A DNA stretch of 50,376 bases, taken from the NCBI GenBank assembly GCA_029251465.1, contig JAQXDI010000086.1:1-50376 (forward strand), in the 5' to 3' direction. The notes under the pieces are model-generated. The model was not told the DNA's origin, did not search any database, and worked only from the letters and a program-made list of their open reading frames with translations. This document shows, in pieces, positions 1 through 8,100 of the stretch. Source of the DNA: Ascidiaceihabitans sp. (GTDB lineage: Bacteria > Pseudomonadota > Alphaproteobacteria > Rhodobacterales > Rhodobacteraceae). How positions within the stretch are numbered: the stretch's first letter is position 1; each line of letters opens with the position of its first letter. The translations under genes were made by a program, and so were the position numbers.

Positions 1-119
1 CTACGACATGGGTTTGTTGATGATCACGCATGATCTTGCAGTTGTGTCAGACATGGCCGACAAAATCGTCGTGATGCGGCTGGGAAACGTGGTCGAACAC
101 GGGCCCACCAAACACCTGC
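1..119. repeat. Terminal overlap, left copy (circular junction)
   Basis: These 119 bases are identical to 50258-50376. They lie inside one open reading frame that starts at 49668 and ends at 1024. An exact odd-length end overlap inside a gene is what a de Bruijn assembler leaves on a circular contig, so this is inferred to be one locus seen twice, giving a 50,257-bp circle. Confidence 0.93.
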
Positions 120-1024
120 TTGCCAACATGCGACACCCCTACACCCGCATGTTGTTCGCAGCCTCAGGGCACGAAGTCGACTTGCACGACATGCCCGCGT
201 CTGACACCCTTTTGCACGTGCGTGACGTGGTGCGTGACTACAAAATGCCACGGCGCAATTTATTTACTGCTCCCGATTTCTTCCGTGCGCTCAAAGGTGT
301 CAGTTTTGACATCAAACGCGGCGAACGGGTTGGTCTGGTTGGCGAAAGCGGGTGCGGGAAATCGACCCTGACCCGCGCGATTTTGGGGCTTGAGCCAGTG
401 CAATCCGGTGAAATCCAGCTTGACGGTGATCCGGTGTTTGCCGGACAAAAACCGAATCTCGCCGTGCGCCGCAAAATGCAGGTCGTGTTTCAGGACCCCT
501 TCGGCAGTTTCAACCCCCGCCACAAGGTCGCGCGCCTGATCACCGAACCGTTCCATCTGCTCGAAACGCCACCAACCGGCGCTGCCCGCGATCAACTGAT
601 CGGTGAAACACTGACGGCGGTGGGTCTGTCGCCAGATGATGCGACCAAATACATCCACCAGTTTTCCGGTGGCCAGCGGCAGCGCATCGCCATTGCGCGT
701 GCCTTGATTATCCAGCCTGACCTCATTGTGTTCGACGAGGCCGTCAGCGCCTTGGATGTCTCGGTGCGCGCCCAGATCCTTGATCTGTTGGTCAATCTCA
801 GCGCGAAATACAGCCTGACCTATTTGTTCATCAGCCACGATCTTAGCGTCGTCAAAACCGTAACAGACCGCGTTTTGGTAATGAAAGCAGGCGAAATCGT
901 AGAGCAAGGCGACACCAAGCAGGTGTTCGACGCCCCAAAACACCCCTACACCCAAGAACTGATCAAAGCGGCCCCTGTTCTGCCCGATCTTGCCCATTTG
1001 GACAGCGTTGACGCCAGCGCATAG
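1..1024 (+). CDS. Dipeptide-type ABC transporter ATPase, two-domain DppD-DppF fusion (3' part)
   Basis: This is the continuation of the gene that starts at 49668. Joined through the circular junction it encodes about 537 residues with two ABC ATPase domains. This part holds the end of the first domain ([11 protein letters not shown], the H-loop) and the entire second domain: Walker A GESGCGKS, Q-loop VFQDPFGSFNPR, signature FSGGQRQR and Walker B LIVFDEAVSALD. The end HPYTQELIKAAP is the typical oligopeptide-binding C-terminal tail. The protein would energise import through the permeases at 47912-49671 with the binding protein at 44789. The two-domain form is common for family-5 peptide/opine transporters in alphaproteobacteria. 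The substrate is not shown by the ATPase itself. An exported unknown and a hydrolase string follow on the same strand. Confidence 0.93.
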   Translation, partial: YDMGLLMITHDLAVVSDMADKIVVMRLGNVVEHGPTKHLLANMRHPYTRMLFAASGHEVDLHDMPASDTLLHVRDVVRDYKMPRRNLFTAPDFFRALKGVSFDIKRGERVGLVGESGCGKSTLTRAILGLEPVQSGEIQLDGDPVFAGQKPNLAVRRKMQVVFQDPFGSFNPRHKVARLITEPFHLLETPPTGAARDQLIGETLTAVGLSPDDATKYIHQFSGGQRQRIAIARALIIQPDLIVFDEAVSALDVSVRAQILDLLVNLSAKYSLTYLFISHDLSVVKTVTDRVLVMKAGEIVEQGDTKQVFDAPKHPYTQELIKAAPVLPDLAHLDSVDASA

Positions 1025-1088
1025 ACGAATTGTGATGCATCAACCTCTGCGCCGTATGGCACCTCGTGTACAGCCGTGCGAAGGTGCC

Positions 1089-1916
1089 GTGACATTGCAT
1101 CCAAACGAAAGATATTGCTCCTTGTTTATCGCCCGACAATTGCTTCGCTTGGTGTGTGCCGCAGCGCTGGCCGCAACTATGATCCTGCCCTTGAATGCCC
1201 AAGAGGTGCGCAAATCCGATGTGGTCCGCGTTCTGGAAGGTTTGCATGAATTGCCCGGCATCGCGCTGGGGTATCGCCAGTCCGGTTTCGACGAAGAACG
1301 TACAGCGATCATGCTGGAACACACCCGCAAGGTCATGGCCAACAAAGGCGTGTCCAGCTTTGTCGCGGATCAACTGATCGCCGCGCGTCAGGGCCAGCCG
1401 ACCACCAACCAATTGGGCGGCGTGATACAGCCTTTGGTCGATCGTGGCCTGCCGTTTCTGCCGCTCAAAGAGCAGGTGTATTTTCTCAAGGTCGAAACCA
1501 CCGTCGTGCGCGCGCTGACCAAATCGAACTGCGGGCGCGTGATGAAGGAAACCATCAACCCCGAAACCTTTAGCCGCGATAATCATCGCGTGGCATCAAG
1601 GCTTAACACCCCTGCCCTGCGTGAATATCTGCGTATTTTGCGCAAAGCCGCGATCACAGGTGTGTCGCGCAAAGCACCCCCAAAGATTTCAAATGCCACC
1701 CGTCAAAAAGTGTCTGATCTGTACTTTAGCGACGTGATCGAGCGCGCGCAGGCGGAAAACCTGATGCGCCAGTTGGAAAAATCAGCTGAAAGCATGCGTT
1801 TGCTGAGCAACAACGACGCCTGCCGTTTGGGTCTGTTGTTTGTGGACACAGCAATCGCATATGATGGCCCTGACAAACGGACATTGATCCAGCTGTTTTT
1901 GTTGGGATTTGAATAA
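1089..1916 (+). CDS. Exported protein of unknown function
   Basis: I do not recognise this family. The frame is open from 990, but that start overlaps the ABC gene. The GTG at 1089 has a GAAGG just upstream and gives 275 residues; a TTG at 1122 is also possible. A signal peptide is visible as FIARQLLRLVCAAALAATMILPLNAQ, so the mature protein is probably periplasmic. The remainder is mostly helical and polar, with a repeated pattern of Arg/Lys-rich amphipathic stretches, two cysteines (in KSNCGRV and NNDACRLG) that could form a disulfide, and no catalytic motif I can name. It sits 64 bp after the ABC ATPase and 18 bp before a cupin gene, so it is probably co-transcribed with the peptide-import and hydrolase genes. 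Confidence 0.7.
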   Translation: MTLHPNERYCSLFIARQLLRLVCAAALAATMILPLNAQEVRKSDVVRVLEGLHELPGIALGYRQSGFDEERTAIMLEHTRKVMANKGVSSFVADQLIAARQGQPTTNQLGGVIQPLVDRGLPFLPLKEQVYFLKVETTVVRALTKSNCGRVMKETINPETFSRDNHRVASRLNTPALREYLRILRKAAITGVSRKAPPKISNATRQKVSDLYFSDVIERAQAENLMRQLEKSAESMRLLSNNDACRLGLLFVDTAIAYDGPDKRTLIQLFLLGFE

Positions 1917-1934
1917 CCTCGAAAGGGACGCGTT

Positions 1935-2285
1935 ATGACACCGGTTAATCTGGCGCAAAAGCTTGCTCAGTTCAGCACCCATTGGGATCCGCATGTGATC
2001 GCTGACTACAATGGCAACGACGTGATGGTGGTCAAATTTCAAGGCGAATTCCCCTATCACGTACACCCTGACACCGATGATTTCTTTTTGGTGCTTGAGG
2101 GCGAAATGGCCATGGATCTTGAGGGCGCATCGCACACCGTCAAAGCTGGTGAATTGTTCATCGTTCCCAAAGGCGTCACGCACCGCCCACGTGCTGAACA
2201 CGAATGCAAAGTGCTGCTGATCGAGCCAAAAGGCGAGCCTAACACAGGCGATCCTGCCACTGCAGCCGCCAAGCCGCGTATTTAG
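1935..2285 (+). CDS. Small single-domain cupin protein
   Basis: A 116-residue protein with one cupin barrel. Motif 1 is visible as PYHVHPDTDDFFLVLEGEM (two His and a Glu able to bind a metal) and motif 2 as GELFIVPKGVTHRPRA. Family members range from metal-dependent isomerases and dioxygenases to sensors, so the reaction cannot be named. The start at 1935 has a good ribosome site (GAAAGGG). The stop lies 4 bp before the peptidase start at 2290, so the two are almost certainly in one operon with the hydrolases that follow. A second cupin at 46332 is next to the binding protein of the same transporter, which suggests both serve the same pathway. Confidence 0.85.
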   Translation: MTPVNLAQKLAQFSTHWDPHVIADYNGNDVMVVKFQGEFPYHVHPDTDDFFLVLEGEMAMDLEGASHTVKAGELFIVPKGVTHRPRAEHECKVLLIEPKGEPNTGDPATAAAKPRI

Positions 2286-2289
2286 CGCC

Positions 2290-3291
2290 ATGGTTCCTGG
2301 CCCCAAAAACCTGATCACCGATGTCGCTGGCCTTAGGGTCGGCAACGCCCAGGACGACACTCTAAAATCGGGGGCCACGGTCCTGATCGGGGATGCGGCT
2401 TTGGTCACGTCGGTGCACGTCATGGGTGGCGCACCGGGGACGCGTGAAACGGATCTGCTCGCCCCCGACAAATCCGTAGCCGCCGTCGATGCATTGGTCT
2501 TGTCAGGCGGCAGCGCTTACGGGCTAGATGCGTGTTCTGGCGTCGTGGACGGGCTGCGTGCAGACGGGCGCGGATACAAAGTCGGACAAGCCAGCATCCC
2601 GTTGGTGCCCGGCGCAATCCTGTTCGATCTGCTGAATGGCGGCGACAAGGATTGGGCAGAAAACCCTTACCGCGCTCTGGGGCTTGCCGCCTACGCCGAT
2701 GCCTCCGGAACATTCGACATCGGCACAATCGGTGCAGGCACCGGCGCGTTGACTGGTATGCTCAAAGGCGGGCTCGGGTCGGCTTCGCTGGTGCTGCCGA
2801 ACGGATCAACCGTCGGCGCACTTGTTGCTGTCAATCCGATTGGCAGCGTAACCACGCCCAGCGATTCCCATTTTTGGGCTGCACCCTTTGAAATTGACGG
2901 TGAATTCGGTGGCAAAGGGCCTGATCCTGCCTCTGGTTTGGGTCGTGATCTGAACAGCCGCAAAATCACCGCCATGTTTGAGCGCGCAAACACCACAATT
3001 GCCATTGTCGCCACGGATTTGGCTTTGGACAAGGCAGGCTGCCAACGCATGGCAACGGCCGCACACGACGGCATCGGACGCGCGATTGTGCCAGCGCACA
3101 TGCCCGGCGACGGTGATCTGGTCTTTGGCGTATCAACCGGCGCGCAGGCGATCCAAAACCCTGCTCAAGACGCGATGCTGGCGGGTCACGCCGCTGCCCT
3201 GTGCCTGTCCCGTGCAATTGCCCGCGCCGTCTATTCCGCCACCCCTGCCCCAAACGATTTGCTGCCCTGTTGGAGCACCCTCAATGCCTAA
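2290..3291 (+). CDS. P1 family (S58/DmpA-ThnT-like) self-processing peptidase
   Basis: A 333-residue member of the P1 family of N-terminal-nucleophile hydrolases, known for aminopeptidase, D-amidase and beta-peptidyl aminopeptidase activities. Family motifs seen are DVAGLRVGNAQ at the N-terminus, VDALVLSGGSAYGLDA, GTIGAGTGALTGMLKGGLGSAS and NTTIAIVATDLALDKAGCQRMA. In relatives such as ThnT the precursor cleaves itself before a Ser or Thr that becomes the nucleophile. Here the likely site is Asn234-Thr235 (DNA 2989-2994); this is inferred from the motif. There is no signal peptide, so it should act in the cytoplasm on imported substrates. It starts 4 bp after the cupin gene and overlaps the next hydrolase gene by 8 bp. 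The exact substrate is unknown. Confidence 0.9.
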   Translation: MVPGPKNLITDVAGLRVGNAQDDTLKSGATVLIGDAALVTSVHVMGGAPGTRETDLLAPDKSVAAVDALVLSGGSAYGLDACSGVVDGLRADGRGYKVGQASIPLVPGAILFDLLNGGDKDWAENPYRALGLAAYADASGTFDIGTIGAGTGALTGMLKGGLGSASLVLPNGSTVGALVAVNPIGSVTTPSDSHFWAAPFEIDGEFGGKGPDPASGLGRDLNSRKITAMFERANTTIAIVATDLALDKAGCQRMATAAHDGIGRAIVPAHMPGDGDLVFGVSTGAQAIQNPAQDAMLAGHAAALCLSRAIARAVYSATPAPNDLLPCWSTLNA

Positions 3292-4090
3292 GCTGGATCG
3301 CGGTGACGTCAGTCTGCACTACAAGATCAGCGGGACAGGTCCGCCGCTGCTGATGCTGGCAGGGATGCTAAGCGATAGCGCCATTTGGGCCCCGCTTTTC
3401 CCCTTGTTAGAGCCACATTTCACGTTGATCCGGCCAGACAATCGCACCACTGGGCGCACGACACCTTGGAATGCGCCGGCTGCATTAGACCTTGTCGCCG
3501 ATGACGCGCGCGCCTTGCTAGATCACTTGGAAATCCCCCACGCACATGTTCTTGGGCATTCAATGGGCGGATTGATTGGCCTGCTTTTGGCACAGAACCA
3601 CCCTGCCCGCATCGCGAGCCTAACCACAGCCGCCACCGCGTCGATGCGAATGTCGCGCAACGTGGCTTTGTTCCAAACGCTCGTGGCGATCAGGCGCAGC
3701 AATGCACCGGCTGACACGTGGTTGCGCGCGTTGTTTCCGTGGCTCTTTGCAACCAGCCTGTTTGACACGCCAGAAGCGATTGACGAGGCCACAAAAGCCT
3801 CGCTTGAGTATCCTTTTGCGCAATCAACCGACGCGATGGCCCACCAGATCGACGCGCTGGCTGCGTTTGACCCCTCTGCCCTGTCACAACCGCCCGAAAC
3901 GCCGGTGCAATGCCTTTTGGCGGGCTCTGATCTACTCATCCCCCTGAAGGACGCCCAGACCGCCCTAAATGGTTACCCTCAGCACGTCATCGAACACGCA
4001 GGTCATTCCATCCATTGGGATGCCCCTAAACAGTTTGCGGATCATCTGTTCGCTTTCACCCAATCCAACCCGATCAAAGGTACCGCATGA
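3284..4090 (+). CDS. Alpha/beta-hydrolase fold protein
   Basis: A 268-residue alpha/beta hydrolase. The nucleophile elbow is VLGHSMGG near residue 90, the oxyanion-region pattern is PPLLMLAGMLSDSAIW, the late acid lies in QCLLAGSDLLIPLKDA and the catalytic His in IEHAGHSIHWDAP. It resembles the 3-oxoadipate enol-lactonase and ester hydrolase branch, but the substrate cannot be told. The ATG at 3284 overlaps the end of the P1 peptidase gene by 8 bp, and its own stop overlaps the next start as ATGA, so all three are translationally coupled. The context suggests it removes an ester or acyl group from a compound brought in by the peptide-type transporter. Confidence 0.88.
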   Translation: MPKLDRGDVSLHYKISGTGPPLLMLAGMLSDSAIWAPLFPLLEPHFTLIRPDNRTTGRTTPWNAPAALDLVADDARALLDHLEIPHAHVLGHSMGGLIGLLLAQNHPARIASLTTAATASMRMSRNVALFQTLVAIRRSNAPADTWLRALFPWLFATSLFDTPEAIDEATKASLEYPFAQSTDAMAHQIDALAAFDPSALSQPPETPVQCLLAGSDLLIPLKDAQTALNGYPQHVIEHAGHSIHWDAPKQFADHLFAFTQSNPIKGTA

Positions 4091-5484
4091 CACAGGATCT
4101 ATACGGCCTGCCCGTAAGCCACGCAGACAAAGCCACGTTGCAAGCCATCGATGATTTCATTCACGGATTTATCGGATTTGAGCCAAAGGCCACCAACGTC
4201 ATGGCCGCCGCCGCACAGGCGCCTGAGTGCTGCCTTGCCAATGCCTACACCGCGATGTTGTGGATGATGCTTGAGGCCCCGATTGCGCCACAAAAAGCAG
4301 AACCATTTCTGGCGCTCGCAGAGGCAAAAATAGACACTGTTACGCCCCGGGAACGCATGTTTGTGCAGGCAATTCGCCTTTGGGCAAACGGGGACGTGCC
4401 GGGATGCATCAAGCAATGCGACGACATTTTAACAGATCATCCGCGTGACATGGCGGCCCTGAAGCTTGGACAGTATCACACGTTCAACATCGGTGATTTT
4501 CCCGCGATGTTGCGGCTTGCGCTCAAGTGTTTGCCTGCGGCTGACGACATCCCCTATACACACGGCATGGTTGCGTTCGGATATGAGGAATGCCACCTCT
4601 TGGATCACGCGGAAACGGCAGCGCGCCGTGCAATGTCGCTGCGCCACGACGAACCTTGGGCCCACCACGCCCTTGCACATATTCTTTTGACACGCGGCCA
4701 AGTCAACGAAGGCATCGCATTTCTAGAAAGCGTTGCGGACACGTGGTCGAACCTCAATTCGTTCATGCACAGTCACAACTGGTGGCACCTTGCGTTGTTC
4801 TACATCAGCGCCGGCCGGCGCGATGATGTGCGCGAAGCATACGACACCCACGTGTGGGGTTTGGCCAAAGACTATAGCCAAGACCAAGTTGGCGCCACCT
4901 CGCTTCTGGCCCGTATGGATTTCGCGGGGATTGATGTTGGGGATCGCTGGAACGACGTTGCGAACCACATTGCCAATCGGGGCGCGGATACCGTCAGCCC
5001 ATTTCTGTCGCTACAATATCTTTACGCCTTGGGACGGGCCCAGCGACCAGAATCCGAAGGTTTGCTTACCGCAATCGAAGACCGCGCGATGGATGAAACG
5101 CAACACGACTGGAAGGTCTGGCGTGATGTCGCTGTTTGGGCAGCGCACGGAATTGCAGCGCACGCAGCAGAAGACTGGGAAGACGCGATTAGGTTCTTGG
5201 GCAAATCGCTTCCCCGTCTGGCTGAATGTGGGGGCAGTCACGCGCAACGCGATCTGTTTGAGCAAATCCATCTTGATGCCTTGATCCAGTCCGGCCAATC
5301 CGCCCGCGCGCAACAAGTTCTGGAAATGCGCCGAACTTATGATCCCGACGGCGTGCCCCTGAATCTGATGTTGGCCGAAGTATACGATCAAGCTGGCCTG
5401 CCGTCTTTAGCAGCACCGGCCAAAACGCGCGCCGAACAAATGAGAGCAACCCATCGCACTGTCCCCGCGGGGACAGTTCACTAG
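4087..5484 (+). CDS. TPR protein of the TTC38 family
   Basis: A 465-residue soluble protein made of degenerate tetratricopeptide helix pairs. It has the hallmark stretches of the TTC38 group: HGMVAFGYEECHLLDHAETAARRAM, DEPWAHHALAHILLTRGQ and HSHNWWHLALFYISAGR. The molecular role of this family in bacteria is not established; it is often found near amidase and hydrolase genes. The ATG overlaps the preceding hydrolase stop by 4 bp, so it belongs to the same operon. Its last codons consist of a 20-bp perfect palindrome (5458-5477) that matches the partition sites further on, giving the odd C-terminus TVPAGTVH. The gene ends facing parB, with a shared hairpin between. Confidence 0.85.
   Translation: MTQDLYGLPVSHADKATLQAIDDFIHGFIGFEPKATNVMAAAAQAPECCLANAYTAMLWMMLEAPIAPQKAEPFLALAEAKIDTVTPRERMFVQAIRLWANGDVPGCIKQCDDILTDHPRDMAALKLGQYHTFNIGDFPAMLRLALKCLPAADDIPYTHGMVAFGYEECHLLDHAETAARRAMSLRHDEPWAHHALAHILLTRGQVNEGIAFLESVADTWSNLNSFMHSHNWWHLALFYISAGRRDDVREAYDTHVWGLAKDYSQDQVGATSLLARMDFAGIDVGDRWNDVANHIANRGADTVSPFLSLQYLYALGRAQRPESEGLLTAIEDRAMDETQHDWKVWRDVAVWAAHGIAAHAAEDWEDAIRFLGKSLPRLAECGGSHAQRDLFEQIHLDALIQSGQSARAQQVLEMRRTYDPDGVPLNLMLAEVYDQAGLPSLAAPAKTRAEQMRATHRTVPAGTVH
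5458..5477. other. parS: parS-like palindrome 1 (inside the TPR gene)
   Basis: A perfect 20-bp palindrome, ACTGTCCCCGCGGGGACAGT. Its 14-bp core GTCCCCGCGGGGAC occurs four times in the window, all between 5458 and 7921 and all within or beside parAB. It is read in the TPR gene as Val-Pro-Ala-Gly-Thr. The role as a ParB-binding centromere is inferred from sequence identity among copies and their placement. Confidence 0.75.
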
Positions 5485-5495
5485 AGGTCTTTAAA

Positions 5496-5525
5496 GCAGG
5501 CTCTAACTTGGCGTTTAGAGACTGC
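5496..5525. terminator. Hairpin between the convergent TPR and parB genes
   Basis: Stem GCAG-g-CTCTAA (5496-5506) pairs with TTAGAG-a-CTGC (5515-5525) around an 8-base loop, with one mismatch. On the parB strand the stem is followed by TTTAAAG. It starts 2 bp after the parB stop, so it probably ends the parAB transcript and may serve both directions. Confidence 0.55.
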
Positions 5526-5527
5526 TA

Positions 5528-6586
5528 TTACTTGCGCAACTGATCCAACAATGCACGAACCGCCGCTTCTAATTTGCGCGGGTCAACTGCGCCAAAGTTG
5601 CGATCCAACTGGATTTCGAACCGCCCATCAGTCGCCGTGCATTTGGCAACACCTTCGGGTTGGTTCAGCTTGAAGGTCGTGCGCGCTGATCCCACAACGG
5701 TCTTGGGCGACGTCGCCTTTGGCGCTTTTTTGACCAAGGCAGATGCGAGAATTTGCACCTCTTCCTCGGCAGTGCGCTCAGGGTGCGCCCGCAATACGGA
5801 CGTGATCTGCCCCATCAATTTTGGATCACTCTCTAATGCCTTCACCAGCTTTAGACCCAGTGCGCGCGGGATCGATTCTGCGTGTTTTAGATCCCCGCCC
5901 AGACTGTGCACAAGCACCGCGAAATGGCGAATGTAACTCCGCTTTTGACGACCGGCAGAAGCAAAGAGAATCTCAACCGCATCCCTCGCCGTCACACCAT
6001 CGGTACGCTTGGCATAGGACAGCGCGAGCCCCGCCATCTCGGCAAATGAAATATCACGGCGCACAAGGTTTTCATCGACCATACGGCGATAAAGCTGGTC
6101 CAACTGCACACCTTTGGCCTGCAAAGCCGCTGGGATTTTTGCGTACCGGTCATCACCCGTCTCAGCCAACAATTCCTTGTAGGCAGACAGGCGACGAAAG
6201 CCTTGGATCAACTCATACCCCTGCCCTGTGTCCTCAACATGGATCGGGTTTGACAGGCCGACCGCAACAATCGAGGCCTTCAATTCTTCCAGCTCGGGAT
6301 CAACGCCAGCCGCCCGGTCACGCACCAATTTCGACGTGCGCACATCTTCCAATGATACACGCGCGACGATGGCACCATCTTTTTTCAGTGCCACGTATTC
6401 ATGCGCAAGACGGTCATTCTCGGCGCGGATCGCCGCCTCTGCTGTCTGGCGCTGTTCTAACGCGGCAGCATTCTCCGAGATCGCCGAAGCCATCGGCCCA
6501 CGCCGCGTCTCAGCCTCAGGTGTCCCCGCGGGGACATCCGTGTCATCCGTATCAAAATTGATGTCGAAAACGCGTCGCTTGCTCAT
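5528..6586 (-). CDS. parB: Partition protein ParB
   Basis: A 352-residue ParB/RepB-type centromere-binding protein. Residues 70-170 carry the ParB N-terminal CTPase-like domain: VSLEDVRTSKLVRDR, LKASIVAVGLSNPIHVED and YELIQGFRRLSAYKELLAE, the last corresponding to the GERRxRA box. A helix-turn-helix-rich middle follows (RRDISFAEMAGLALSYAKR), then a C-terminal dimerisation segment ending RALLDQLRK. It overlaps parA by 4 bp (ATGA) and is the second gene of the parAB operon. Residues 18-22 (VPAGT) are encoded by one of the parS-like palindromes, so the gene carries its own presumed binding site near its 5' end. It should bind the four palindromes and hand the plasmid to ParA. Confidence 0.93.
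   Translation of the reverse strand: MSKRRVFDINFDTDDTDVPAGTPEAETRRGPMASAISENAAALEQRQTAEAAIRAENDRLAHEYVALKKDGAIVARVSLEDVRTSKLVRDRAAGVDPELEELKASIVAVGLSNPIHVEDTGQGYELIQGFRRLSAYKELLAETGDDRYAKIPAALQAKGVQLDQLYRRMVDENLVRRDISFAEMAGLALSYAKRTDGVTARDAVEILFASAGRQKRSYIRHFAVLVHSLGGDLKHAESIPRALGLKLVKALESDPKLMGQITSVLRAHPERTAEEEVQILASALVKKAPKATSPKTVVGSARTTFKLNQPEGVAKCTATDGRFEIQLDRNFGAVDPRKLEAAVRALLDQLRK
6521..6536. other. parS: parS-like palindrome 2 (inside parB)
   Basis: The 14-bp core GTCCCCGCGGGGAC at 6522-6535, extended to a 16-bp perfect palindrome by flanking T and A. It lies about 50 bp inside the start of parB and encodes Val-Pro-Ala-Gly-Thr in the parB frame. Confidence 0.78.
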
Positions 6587-7887
6587 GCCTCATCCTCCAT
6601 CTGCTGCCATGCCGAAACCAGATTGTCGCGGAATTCTTCGTATGCCCGATCAAACGATCCACGCGCCCGCCGCCAGGTTTCCCGTGTCATATCACGGTAA
6701 TCGCTTTCGTAAATCGACGACAAAAACCGGCCTGATTGCTCAACCGCGCGGGTCATTTCAATGGGATGTTCCGTCAACCGGTCACCGAATACCTTGCCAA
6801 ACGCAGCCTGCATCGCCTTGTGCAAATCGTTGTTCGGCTCGAACCGCGTCAGCATGAATCGCAAATCCAAAAATGCCTTGGGCAAGTTCATTGTCCCCGC
6901 GGGGACAAGCCCGTTAAAGCGGCTCAAATCCTCAAGCGCCTCTGCCAATTGACCGATGAACGACGTGGTAGAATCGTATTCCCAATAGCCGGGCCCCGAC
7001 GGAATATAGAGCACATCCGCCGCGAACACTGCGTTCATCGACTGATAGCCAATCGCAGGCGGGCAATCGAAAACAATCAGGTCATAAGCGTCCGCTGGCA
7101 GTTGATCCAGAAACCGCGACACACCCGCAAAGAACGACCATTCAGGATTAAGGTGCCGATATTGCGCCGACGCAAATTCAACGAAAGCAGCATTCGCACA
7201 GCTGGGGACAATGTCGATCGTTGGCCAGTTGGTTGGCTTGATGAAATCCGAGGCCCGCAGATCAGTCAAACCCATGTCCGTGATCGCAGCAGGTAGGCGG
7301 CGTTGGGGCAGGGCGGCACCGCTCTCGGCACCGCTGGCAGAGGAATTCATTCGGTCCGTTTCGACGGCAAGATCACGTGCCATGATGCCCCAAACCGTGT
7401 ATTCTTCGGCGACGTCATTCAGGCCCATCGAATGGCTTAGCGTTGCTTGCGGATCAAAGTCGACACACAACACACGATACCCATCAAGGGCGGCGGCATG
7501 GGCAAAATGCAAGGCAACGGTCGACTTGCCGGCCCCCCCCTTAAAGTTGGCAATCGCAGCGCGGATCGCGCGCTTTCCGGCCGGGCGTTCTGGCATCAAG
7601 GATTTGCGGTTCACCTTAAGGCGACGGCGCAATTCGTTGATCTCTTCCAGAGTGTACCAGCGCTGGCGCCCGTCTTCTTCGACAATGCCTTGGGGCAGTG
7701 ATGGATCGGCCGCCAAACGCCCGCGCAACGTCGACTGGTTTACCTTGAAAATCAGTTCCGCAACTTCCCAACTGCTGAACCTGCGCAGTGTTTTTTCGCT
7801 CTCGGGCGAGAAAGTTTGCTGGCGAATGAACCCCTGCATTTTGAGGGATTGGGATTGAAGCCTTGCCAGATCTTGATGAGTAAACAT
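6583..7887 (-). CDS. parA: Partition ATPase ParA (type Ia)
   Basis: A 434-residue ParA. The first 105 residues contain a MerR-like DNA-binding region (RFSSWEVAELIFKVNQSTLRGRLA, then QRWYTLEEINELRRRL), which is the mark of type Ia ParA proteins that repress their own promoter. The deviant Walker A KGGAGKST is at residues 116-123, followed by VLCVDFDPQATLSHSMG and the Walker B region YDLIVFDCPPAIGYQ. It should form ATP-dependent patches on the nucleoid that position the plasmid. The ATG at 7887 follows AGCAGG. A parS-like palindrome lies 20 bp upstream of the start and another lies within the gene at 6893-6906, again read as VPAGT. parB follows with a 4-bp overlap. Confidence 0.95.
   Translation of the reverse strand: MFTHQDLARLQSQSLKMQGFIRQQTFSPESEKTLRRFSSWEVAELIFKVNQSTLRGRLAADPSLPQGIVEEDGRQRWYTLEEINELRRRLKVNRKSLMPERPAGKRAIRAAIANFKGGAGKSTVALHFAHAAALDGYRVLCVDFDPQATLSHSMGLNDVAEEYTVWGIMARDLAVETDRMNSSASGAESGAALPQRRLPAAITDMGLTDLRASDFIKPTNWPTIDIVPSCANAAFVEFASAQYRHLNPEWSFFAGVSRFLDQLPADAYDLIVFDCPPAIGYQSMNAVFAADVLYIPSGPGYWEYDSTTSFIGQLAEALEDLSRFNGLVPAGTMNLPKAFLDLRFMLTRFEPNNDLHKAMQAAFGKVFGDRLTEHPIEMTRAVEQSGRFLSSIYESDYRDMTRETWRRARGSFDRAYEEFRDNLVSAWQQMEDEA
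6891..6908. other. parS: parS-like palindrome 3 (inside parA)
   Basis: An 18-bp perfect palindrome around the core GTCCCCGCGGGGAC (6893-6906). It is read as Val-Pro-Ala-Gly-Thr in the parA frame (in NGLVPAGTMNLP), at about residue 330. Confidence 0.78.
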
Positions 7888-7907
7888 GTGGTGCCTGCTG
7901 TTCTTTT

Positions 7908-7921
7908 GTCCCCGCGGGGAC
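7908..7921. other. parS: parS-like palindrome 4 (upstream of parA)
   Basis: The 14-bp core with no palindromic extension, 20 bp upstream of the parA start codon and outside any gene. Because it sits in the parA leader it could also be an operator through which ParA or ParB represses the operon; that is inference. Confidence 0.75.
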
Positions 7922-8100
7922 GCTAATTGCGCCTTTTCTCTGATTTACGCTGATTAGGAGAAAAATGCAAAAGCGAATATGTTGAGGCCGAGAAGTAACG
8001 CGCGCTGGGATTCAACAGACCTGTATGTGAGGTAATATAAGTTGATCTGCGGAGTTCCGATTCGGCAAGGCCCCTGAATTTTCCAGTGCAGCGCACTTGA

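Noticed and set aside
1..119. End repeats as long terminal repeats of a phage or mobile element
   Set aside because: The repeat lies inside one intact gene that reads through the join, which fits a circular contig overlap and not element ends.
990..1088. Upstream start for the exported unknown protein, overlapping the ABC gene
   Set aside because: It would put some 45 Arg/Pro-rich residues ahead of an obvious signal peptide.
5458..7921. The four GTCCCCGCGGGGAC palindromes as rho-independent terminators
   Set aside because: Three are within genes, no U-tract follows any of them, and the perfect centre leaves no loop.
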